Below are positions 55,297-64,000 of a stretch of DNA of 64,000 bases, one piece after another (position 1 is the first letter of the stretch; each line of letters starts with the position of its first letter). The stretch is from Macrobrachium rosenbergii (Eukaryota; Arthropoda; Malacostraca; Decapoda; Palaemonidae): positions 37,235,037 to 37,299,036 of the forward strand of contig NC_089777.1 of the NCBI RefSeq assembly GCF_040412425.1, in the 5' to 3' direction. The notes under the pieces are model-generated. The model was not told the DNA's origin, searched no databases, and worked only from the letters and a program-made list of their open reading frames with translations. The translations under genes and the position numbers were made by a program.

Positions 55297-55352
<56 letters not shown>
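55297..55352. repeat. (TA)n microsatellite
   Basis: TA run right of the foldback. Confidence 0.93.
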
Positions 55353-55359
<7 letters not shown>

Positions 55360-55929
55360 CAAGGATTTACATTCCTCTCTCCTATTTAGATGCCATCTAG
55401 CTACCTTCTAGGGAAAAATCCATCATCTAAGTTAACTTATAATTGAGCCAATATGGCGGAACCCAGTTGTTTTCCACTTATATGGACCGAGGACGCATGC
55501 CATCGTAGCCTTCAGGACATGCCTGGGCCTACAACACAATGGTTCTCCCTCCTTCAACCCCCCCTGCTACCAGCACACACCTAGATTTCCCCCCCCCCCT
55601 TTTTGGGGTAGGCCTAATGTTTTCAAAGTCGGCTTAGTGAGGAAATAGACATTAGGGCGTAAACCACTCGGCGGGGAGCTAGCACCTTAAGCCTTAGGCT
55701 CATTATCTTTAAGACCGCTATTCCTTTGATCTTTTTACTGGCAAAAAATTCGCTTTCAGGTAAAAGCCTATCGTCTCCGACTCCCATGCTCGAGAAAGAA
55801 AGCAAGGAGACTCACTCCAGCCGCCGGTCCGGCCGCATCTTCTTGTCTCAGGTGACGGCTCAAACTCACGATCGAAGCCCGAGACGTGGTATTTTGGAGC
55901 TCAAATATTCGTCTGAAATAATATTTTTA

Positions 55930-56691
55930 ACACAATTTTTAGAAAAAGACCGTTTACGGGCTTGGGGTCAAATTTTCATAGTTTTTGTTCTTTTAAATTT
56001 AAAATTAATTCTGTTTTTACTCTCCTCCACGGGGCTCTAACGCTAACCTCTGATTGGTGCCTATTCCAGGATGAGATCGTCTTTTTATCTAGATATTTTA
56101 AGGAAAACTGCTTCCCGTCTGAACTGGTCTTTAAGATACTCCGCACGCTTCTAGACAAATACTTCTCCCTCAAACCTACAATTTACAGTGTTCCTAAATT
56201 GAATTTTTATGCTAAATTTCCGTTTTTATTTGATAACACTTTTAGAAAAAAACTTTAAACAACAGGTCCAAAGTAAGTTTGGAGCCATTAAGGTCCACCT
56301 GATACCTGTCAATCCTCTCACCATGGGGTCTTTATTTAAGTACAAAGATCGTTTATGCCATTATATGTCCTCCGGGTGTGTGTATAGCTATACGCGTCCT
56401 AAATGTAATTTAGGAACTTATATTGGATCCACCAGGAGGCTTCTGAAGGTACGCATAGACTCTCATCGTGGAGTAAGCTATAGGACAGGCAGTAAAATTA
56501 CAAACCCAGAGTTTTCGAATATCAGAAATCACTCTAGAATGTGTAAAACTTCAATTGAAAATAAGGATTTTTCTGTTTTAGGGCGAGCTTCTAGCAGCCA
56601 TGAATTGGCCATTTTGGAATCATTAATGATTAAACGACTTGTCCCCTTGTTAAACAGCCAGACTTCTGCCGGCACACTGTACCTCTCTTAG
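55930..56691 (+). pseudogene. Penelope-like element: RT C-terminus and GIY-YIG endonuclease
   Basis: The frame 55962-56258 reads ALTLTSDWCLFQDEIVFLSR and YFKENCFPSEL, which match the region after the RT palm of Penelope-like elements. The second frame (56209-56691) has GSLFKYKDRLCHYMSSGCVY, then the GIY-YIG nuclease core GTYIGSTRRLLKVRIDSH with the catalytic Arg, and a later AILESLMIKRLVP with the Glu region. Penelope elements combine RT with this nuclease and insert next to microsatellites. The ORF is 5' truncated and frameshifted near 56210. Confidence 0.88.
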
Positions 56692-57030
56692 TCTTTCGTT
56701 TTCAGTTCAGTTTTAACATTGCCACTGAATAGGTTGGTCCAGATCTGCTTACTTATTATTTTTTTTTATATTGTATATATATAATTTTTTAGAGATTTTG
56801 TTTTTTTTTTATGTTGTCCTTTTTAATTGTCCCTTCTATATTTTTTTTTAAATTGTAATCCATTGTGCAATCCTAATTTTTTAAATTTAAATTTTATAGC
56901 CTTTTTGTAACTTATGATATTTATTTTGTACAGCCCTCGAAAATGTAATGAAGCCATTACGAAACGCCGGGAATAAATTGACCCTTTTTAAAACAAGTCT
57001 TCATGTCCCGCCTCCCCACTGATATATATA
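56692..57030 (+). other. Penelope-like 3' UTR ending at a TA-rich tract
   Basis: T-rich UTR followed by a hairpin, GTAATG-aagc-CATTAC, immediately before GAAACGCC, then AATAAATTGACCC and a TA-rich end near 57020. The same order occurs in the second element (61750-61845). Confidence 0.6.
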
Positions 57031-57960
57031 TTGTAAAGAGTAGCGTAAAATAGAAACTGTTCTCCTTTCCTGCTTTGGGTTGGTTTGAACTTAAGGTCAG
57101 GGTTATTTTTTTGGCTACTGTTTTCTTGGTACAGGGAAGTAAGATCGTCTATGATATACCTATAGGACATCGGCCCCTTCCAGAAGCAATAAAGGTCAGG
57201 GCCAGGACAGCTTTGTTTTTAGTTTGCCGAGAACAAGTTGTTTTGCCCCCCCTCCGTTTCCGCTAACGTGTCCCTTGCCCCGTGTTCCATTCCACGTTTT
57301 TAAAGTCTCCAAACGCGAGCTGACATTAAACGGCGGCCTTTTCATCATCCCAAGGGCGCCTGATTCCGCCCCAATCTACGACTTGAAGAAATACCTTGTA
57401 ATACCATTTGTCCACGCTCCCACACGTGGTTCTCGGCAGAAGACGTCGTCAGCCCTTTCCCAAACGATTGCTAAATTACTTTTTGCATTTATTAATCTCT
57501 GGGCCTATAACTTGATATTCCTTGTTTCAAGCCAGGCCCACGTGTTCACAGCTTCTTTCCTCTGAGTCACAAGTAACGCCTTCCTTGGCGCCTTCAGTGC
57601 ACCCCCCGAGTAATTCAATCCCCAAATTCCAGCATTAGATGTGTAACGTGGGTCCAAATATCGTTTCAGAAAGACGCCTGTAGCAGAATTATCCTTGGTC
57701 CGTGTTCTGGCATTCCCAAAACTCCCCCTTCTGGGAGGACTTCTACGGCAGTAATTTACCGTGTTTTTCAAATTTTCCTTGACCTTTTGTGTGCTATCAA
57801 ATATAACTATTTTTATATCCACATGTTTCACGTTCCCCTAGTGAAGAGCCATCCGCTCCGTGTACTTCTTTTTTTGTTTGTGTTTTATATGTCCTGCCTT
57901 ACAAGGCCATTTTCGAGTAAAGTAATAATTGTGGAGTCATAAGATCCACCTGCACCAGGA
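57031..57960. other. Unrecognised sequence
   Basis: Short open frames on both strands (57075-57565 plus, 57505-57831 minus) have no motif known to me. Confidence 0.4.
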
Positions 57961-57966
57961 AACATA

Positions 57967-57969
<3 letters not shown>

Positions 57970-58031
<62 letters not shown>
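57970..58031. repeat. (TA)n microsatellite
   Basis: Pure TA run. Confidence 0.93.
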
Positions 58032-58033
<2 letters not shown>

Positions 58034-59059
58034 GCATCAAAATTATTTAAGCAGACGAGCCACACGTTTGAGGCACATTGGAACACATACTAAAGCTCCT
58101 GTTTATATGACTAAATATGCCTATTTATGCATATGCATAACCGAGGATTTTTGAACCAAATTCATTATTAATTTAAATAAAATTGTTCCTAAGGAACTGG
58201 TTTTATTCTATATAATGGTGATAGGACACCTTGTTACACTTTATGTTTTTGTAAGTCTAAAATACGATGGGTAAGGACAACCATAACAAATTATGTTCTA
58301 AAGTCGTGAGGAGTGAAATTTAAAATGTATTGAAGGTTAGTACCTTATATTTTTAAAAATGCTGTTGATTCTGTCTTCGGTTTGACCCGAGTTGGCTGTG
58401 CTTTAAGACAACCGACTCGCGTTCTAAAACAAATGTAATTTTGCAGTGCCTTTCGGTAAATGGAGTAAAATACTTCACTGTCAACAATCAATCAGAGTCC
58501 AGCATGAAGTCAAGGAAAATTATTCCCAAGATGAGAACAAGAACATTTTTCTGTGAAAGATAAATCGAACGTGACATTTTGCCAGGTTTAGAGAACATCT
58601 TACTCTAGATATGTCTATCTTCCGGTTATGAGCTAAACGCCTGGTGATAAAAGATTGCATCAGGACATCGGAACTCTTTTGTATGGAACCAAGTTGTCAA
58701 CTTTAGACCTCCCAGTTGTGTGAATACAAAGAAAACGGTCATATTTGGAAAGTCCGATTCTGTAAAGGGTGCCTCTTATATAGGTTGTGTGGGTTGGATT
58801 CCACCAACGAAGGCCAATTAATTATGCTACAATTAATTGTGTCTTGTAATGTTAGAGTTCTGGTTCGTCACTTTAGCTTCTTATCATATATTTAAAACTG
58901 TAACTAAAATATTTATGAAATTTTCAAGTGAGAAATACACCAAAAGTCTGTGGTAGTTCATTATGTCAAAAACGATTTTATGGTATGCCAAGCGTTTTTA
59001 TTTGTTTAACTTTGCCCGACTTAGTTTGCTTATTTTGTAGGTATAAATATGACTTGTCA

Positions 59060-59066
<7 letters not shown>
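58032..59066. other. AT-rich non-coding sequence
   Basis: Nothing recognised. Confidence 0.4.

Positions 59067-59147
<81 letters not shown>
59067..59147. repeat. (TA)n microsatellite
   Basis: Pure TA run of about 40 units, about 40 bp left of the inverted Penelope end. Confidence 0.93.
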
Positions 59148-59150
<3 letters not shown>

Positions 59151-59186
59151 AGGAGGCGGTAGTTGCTAAAAAAACTCGACCAAGAT

Positions 59187-59440
59187 CGAAGAGAGAGAGG
59201 ACAGGCATGTTGAAATCATGATTTTATTGAAGTTGCCGACGTTTCTGGACCACAAGTCCCATTTTCAAGGCTAAAAAGGCAAACAAATTTACAATTATTA
59301 AAATGACTCGGACGAAAACGAAAATTAAAAATTACAATTGTTATAAAACGATAAAAACAGATGAACAAGCATCGAAATACAGAATAGAAGGCACACCTAT
59401 ATTTCAAGCAGAAAGACAGTCGAGTAACAACGAAGGGCAA
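59187..59440 (-). repeat. Inverted terminal segment of the second Penelope-like element
   Basis: The reverse complement matches 61593-61845 (ttgcccttcgttgt, then gaaatatagg, tgccttctattctgtattt, and agaaacgtc). Together they form an inverted pair around the Penelope remnant. Confidence 0.82.
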
Positions 59441-59449
59441 GCTGGGGAT

Positions 59450-60176
59450 CAGATAGCTTTTTAGAATATGTTAATGGTATACAACAAAATATAAAGTTTA
59501 CCATTGAATATGAAAATAATAACGCACTATCCTTTTCAGACGCTTTAGTTTTTAGGAGTAATGATCGTTTTAATACCACGATCTTTGGGAAAAAACACAT
59601 TTACGGGTCTGGGATCTAATTTTTAGAGTCATTGCTTTTTTAATTTAAAGTTAAATTCATTATCGACCCTACTACATAGGGCTTTCAGTTTAACTTCTAG
59701 CTGGATCTCTTTCCATGAGGAAATAATATATCTCCAAAAGTATTTTGCTGACAACTGCTTCCCATCCAAGCTTTTCATTAGGAACTTTAACAAATTCTTA
59801 AAGTTTTCATGGCAAAATTCGATGTTCCTACTGTTCCAAAACTACCGTTTTTTGTCAGTCTTCCACTAATACATAAAAAGTCTTTTTTATGAAGAATTAT
59901 ACAAAATCATCAATCGCCGTATGTAAAATAAAAAAAAATCAATCCCCATATTCCAACTATTAATTCACAGCTAATACCAAGAAATCCTTTAACGATTGGC
60001 TCTCTATTTAAGTGCAAAGAAAAGCTAAGCCCACTAATGACCTACGGTGTAATATACAAATTCACTTACCCCAGACCTGGGGACATATGTCGGTTGCCCA
60101 CGGAAATTGCTGAAGGTGAGAATAGATTCTCATCCTGGTGTTAGCTACAGAACAGGGGTTAAAGTTAACATTTCAG
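59450..60176 (+). pseudogene. Penelope-like element 2: RT and endonuclease remnant
   Basis: Frames give IKFTIEYENNNALSFSDALV near 59490-59550 (RT block), then SWISFHEEIIYLQKYFADNC near 59700 and GSLFKCKEKLSPLMTYGVIY near 60000, parallel to the first element. The nuclease start follows as PRPGDICRLPTEIAEGENRF with the Tyr and Arg of GIY-YIG altered. Stops and shifts are frequent. The match to this family ends at about 60176, where a THAP-like sequence begins. Confidence 0.78.
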
Positions 60177-60194
60177 TCAGTTGATAAGAGACAA

Positions 60195-60538
60195 CAAAGA
60201 TGGTGGTATGTACTGTGTTTGGTTCCAATAATCATGATCGCCATCGCCAAGAAAAAGGCATTTCATTTTACAGATTTCCAAAGGATCCATCTCTTTGCAA
60301 AACTTAGGTTAATCTGTGCAAATGGAAAGATTATTTCAACGTGAATATTGCAAGAATATGCTCCATTCATTTTGTCCCTGGTGATTTTGGAGAAAGCCTT
60401 AGACATATACTTTTAGATTATCATCCTAAAAATGCACGCAAATTGAAAGATGCTGCTGTGCCTACTCAACACATGTATACTAAGGATATAACTCCAAGTG
60501 AATATTGTTTATTTGCTATATCAACAGGAGTATTTTAG
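60195..60538 (+). pseudogene. THAP-domain-like fragment with an internal stop
   Basis: The frame reads MVVCTVFGSNN, then GISFYRFPKDPSLCK, and after a TAG codon continues in frame with CKWKDYF, ARICSIHFVPGDF and DAAVPT. This is the complete order of a THAP zinc finger (C, C, then C-x2-H and AVPT), with the second cysteine replaced by Ser and the TAG at the expected Trp position. It may derive from a THAP-type (P element-related) transposase or a host THAP gene. Confidence 0.65.
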
Positions 60539-61592
60539 CTGGCTTAGCCTATTTTGGAATTGAAATTATGTAAGACAGAGAGAGAGAGAGAGAGAGAGAC
60601 CCAGTTCATTGTTTCTCAAATGAAAATGGTTTGGTTTATTACCAGCTGATTTTGAATACAAAAATTTTGATTAATCTATTTATATGGCATGTTTATAAAG
60701 CTTGCAATTCAGATCTTTGTATGCCTTCTTTTTATATAATTATTTCATTTTATAAGCCTATATCTATGCAACACTTTTGCTTGATGATTGACATAATTTT
60801 CATGAAAGAGATTTTGCTTAAGCCTATTATCAACTCTCTCATATTGTTTGTTAACTCTTTGTTGCTATTAGGCCCATTGCTATAAACTAAAATACCTAGG
60901 CTTACAGCATATATGCGCATAGGTCTAGCCTAGATTTTTTTTATGGGACGAGGCGCTCTCTCTCTCTGTATTTTTGTCAATTCGTGTGTTAATAGTACAT
61001 TACTTAAGCCAGATTTCTCCCCCTTAAGAGCTCGCTTAAAAGGCCTCACTGAACTTGGCTGCTAAAGAAAGCTTTTTTTTTTTTTTTGTAACTATAATAG
61101 GAGTCCTTTTAGGGGAGCCCTTCAGGCAGATATATCTAGTTAAAGTGAATTAACTATAGTAGGTAGGCCTAATATTATGGCCAAAACCATTCATGATTTT
61201 CAGTAGGCATACATAAAATTATATATCGATATAGGCCTAGGTCTTTATTAGGTTAAGTAAAACTCACGACAGAATTCTCTCTCTTCTTGTTCTTACTCAA
61301 GTAATATATTACTTTATCCTGGTCGTATTTCATTTACAGTAGGCTATATGACAATATATTTTCTTCTGTAAAGGGAAATATCATTTTATCATTATAACTA
61401 CTTGATAATGAACTAATTGAACTATAAAACAATGCAGTAGTGCCCTATGGCTAGAAATGCAATGCAGTAATATTTGACCGTGAATAGTTCTGGGTTCCGT
61501 TTGACCTCACTGACTCGTCTCGAGCTGCGCGTGATTCCACCTGTTCTTCTTCCACCTTGTCTATGCCTTTCATGAGTATTCCTGGAACCAAG
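60539..61592. other. Unrecognised sequence between the THAP fragment and the Penelope 3' end
   Basis: Includes a (GA)n run at 60579-60598. No gene recognised. Confidence 0.4.
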
Positions 61593-61843
61593 TTGCCCTT
61601 CGTTGTCACTCGACTCTTTCTTCTTGAAATATAGGCGTGCCTTCTATTCTGTATTTCAATGCTTGTTTATGTTTTAATAATTTTATTGCAGTTGTAATTT
61701 TTAATTTTCGTTCTTTCCTGAATCATTTTAATGATTATAAATTTGTTTGTCTTTTTAACCTTGAGAATGGGACTTGTGGCTCAGAAACGTCAGCAACTTC
61801 AATAAAGTCATGATATTAACATGCCTGTCCCATTCCCTCTTCA

Positions 61844-61845
<2 letters not shown>
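61593..61845 (+). repeat. 3' UTR of Penelope-like element 2
   Basis: It matches the inverted copy at 59187-59440. It contains a hairpin-like ggacttgtggctc directly before agaaacgtc, then caataaagtcatgat, and ends against (TA)n at 61847. Confidence 0.8.
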
Positions 61846-61846
<1 letters not shown>

Positions 61847-61915
<69 letters not shown>

Positions 61916-61930
61916 TATATTATATATAAA
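61847..61930. repeat. (TA)n microsatellite
   Basis: TA run with minor interruptions near 61908-61920. Confidence 0.92.
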
Positions 61931-62101
61931 CATATATATACAGTATCTATAGGTGTTTTACCATAACAGGAGAAAAACAATTGGAATGTTCATAACTCAA
62001 CGGCCAAATTGAGATGAAACCCCTTGTGCAGATAATTTCCTCAGCTTCAAACACCATATAAATTCATGCATATATGCATATCCATATATATTTATGCATG
62101 C

Positions 62102-62106
<5 letters not shown>

Positions 62107-62161
<55 letters not shown>
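62107..62161. repeat. (TA)n microsatellite with a (CATA)n tail
   Basis: TA run followed by about five cata units to 62180. Confidence 0.92.
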
Positions 62162-62165
<4 letters not shown>

Positions 62166-62181
62166 CATACATACATACATG

Positions 62182-64000
62182 TAGACACATCTCATATTGA
62201 CTGAGATCGTTTTATCTCGAAAGCTTCGTAAGTTTTGGCAAAGTTGATTCATATAAATGTAAAGATAAGTCCAACTAGTCTATTTGTCAGCGTTGCTGTT
62301 AATTTATCCGGTGTTTATTATTATAAACAGATACTGAAGTATTTGACATACTAGTTAGTTGCTTAAATACTTGTAGTGGACTAATATCTATGTAAACTCC
62401 CTGTTTTCTAGGTTCGGTGCGATATTTTCTTAATGATTCAATGTCTGGTATTGTATTTGTTTACAGAATCACGTTGTAAGGGTCGATACATAATATGAAA
62501 ATCATGCTATAACTGTAACTTTGCCATAACGTGCTTTAAAGCAAAAAACTGCTATCTTTTGAAATACAAAAATACATTGTTGTTTACGGGTGTTTTTTTC
62601 TTTTTTTTACTTCAAGTGTTCATCTTACACATTAGAAAACAAAAGGCCATGTTGAAATATTGAGATTCTCTTATTTCATTACCAAGTAACTTCAACCCGA
62701 TCATAGTGTGAGAGTTGATATTACCAGCATGGTTATTTGTTTACGTAGGAAGTCTTACCTTTACAATCCTTGCGTATTTATTGTTTGGACGATGACGTGT
62801 GTGGCTGTTTTATTCCATATCTGTAAATGCTCAGTATTTCACTTTTTATCTTACGTTTGAGTACGTCAGTGAACATTCATGTTTCACAATTTGCGGAGGC
62901 TTGCATTTTTATGCAACAGGAACTCATTACAATGCTTTCAGCGTTGAAGTTTTCTCGGTATCTGCGTTATTCTAGTCGTGTCTGTTTACGCTGTGCTCCA
63001 AGCTGTAACGAGTTTATGAATACAACTCTTAATAATAAAAAAAAAAAGATTTGCACACTGTCTCCTCATTGGATATTCCAGACTTTTACGAAAGGTAAGC
63101 AGCTTTCTCATGTATTCTTACCTACAGTAAGTCGAGGCCTTGAAAAGGTGGCAAGGAACACGTAAACCCGGCATTTGAGTTACTGGAGTCAGGGAAATGA
63201 ATGAAAGAAATAGCATGTAAGTTTCTTGCGTTCTGTATTTTGTTATACCCATAGTTGGGTGATATTACATGTCCAGTACTGCATGCAGAATACTAATGTA
63301 CTAAGGGTTAAAACTTGCGGATTGTTGGTTGCTACAATATTCTTTCCTCAAGTTCTGGAGGAAAACCTGATGAAAATTTGTGTTGCTGTTGGAGAGAGAG
63401 ATTTAAGTTCGTCTGAAGCTACTTGTATCTTCGTCTTGGGAATGACAGTAATTTCACCGAGGCATTTAGATTTCAAAAATATGAGGCCACCAATATTCGT
63501 TATTTCCTCTGTCTTTAGCCACTGTGCACGTCAGGCTAAGGCAACTCTACAATTGCTTAGGTTACGTTATCTCTATGTAAGGTTAGGTTAGGAGAGGTAG
63601 GCTAGGGCACCAAACAAACCTGTACAGTCCAGTTTAATGTAACCTCGAAAAAACGAAAAATGTAAAAATATGAAGACTTGTCAAATAAGATCTGTTTCTA
63701 AGTGATCTGAAAATCGAATACAAAATTTAATTTTTAACTTAAGAACATAATAATAACGTTCGTGGAAGACATCCTACAAATACTGGTATTAGAATGAATG
63801 ATACTAACTAGTTTCTGACCTATTGGACAACGGGGGGAAACAGAAGAATGGTTTTACATAAATGATGCACTGTACTTCGTAAAGATTTAGCCAAACGACA
63901 TACAGTGTTAATGTTTACTTGTGGTTAATTGTACAGAGCGCCTTTCGTTTTGAAACTAAACTATACTTACACTGTTACTATTGAATTTCGCGGTTATTGT
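62182..64000. other. No gene recognised
   Basis: Open frames at 62827-63165 and 63226-63591 (plus) show no motif. A short ggttaggttagg stretch is at 63580-63592. A donor-like gtaagc follows aaag at 63094, but no exon can be supported. Confidence 0.4.

Noticed and set aside
1..64000. A previously undescribed multi-gene system or operon
   Set aside because: Apart from YJU2, every sizeable coding signal resolves to a known transposon class. No cluster of intact unknown genes exists.

Overview
This is animal nuclear DNA, most likely from a decapod crustacean. Coding density is very low. There are long (TA)n and (TTA)n tracts, and repeats that I recall from shrimp and crayfish sequence (the SINE-like repeat near 43.5 kb and the foldback near 44.4 kb). 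Almost everything else is decayed or nested transposable elements. The only gene I can call firmly is a complete open reading frame for the spliceosome factor YJU2 (CCDC94) at 13077-14156. I see no rRNA, tRNA, CRISPR array or prokaryotic-type system.

Layout. 1-2 kb: remnant of a DIRS-like element (reverse transcriptase, RNase H, tyrosine recombinase). 2.47-12.42 kb: DIRS element A with about 190-bp inverted terminal repeats. Its recombinase ORF is split by a complete but frame-broken csRn1-like Ty3/Gypsy element (Gypsy-A copy 1, 5238-10303), and a small pogo-type MITE sits in its 3' part. 12.42-14.84 kb: a small non-repetitive island with YJU2. 14.84-20.14 kb: DIRS element B, non-autonomous, with an internal tandem array, a minisatellite and a nested hAT transposon (16359-18540). 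20.15-24 kb: two LINE remnants. 24.49-29.69 kb: DIRS element C on the minus strand, with gag, RT, RNase H and recombinase in order. 29.8-30.6 kb: another LTR-retroelement remnant. 30.7-34.6 kb: a minus-strand LINE split by Gypsy-A copy 2, whose own 3' LTR is split by an inverted solo LTR. 34.6-46.5 kb: sparser sequence with a LINE tail, a 46-bp tandem repeat, a 1.1-kb TIR element, a THAP-like fragment, a SINE and a MITE. 46.52-54.30 kb: a second Ty3/Gypsy family (Gypsy-B, minus strand, both LTRs present) split by Gypsy-A copy 3. 54.8-62.2 kb: two Penelope-like elements, one with a GIY-YIG endonuclease, associated with foldbacks and (TA)n tracts, plus a THAP-like fragment. 62.2-64 kb: nothing recognised.

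The most informative result is the nesting. Four Gypsy-A insertions (three elements and one solo LTR) have perfect 4-bp target duplications (GGCT, ACCC, AAGT, AACA), and the hAT has a perfect 8-bp one (ACTGGAAG). The order of events can therefore be read directly. Two LTR length variants of Gypsy-A differ by one deletion between 8-bp direct repeats. I found no convincing undescribed functional system. The best leads are the short-LTR variant, the DIRS terminal architecture, the Penelope 3' motif and the intronless YJU2 copy. Assignments rest on reading translated motifs by eye; no database search was possible.
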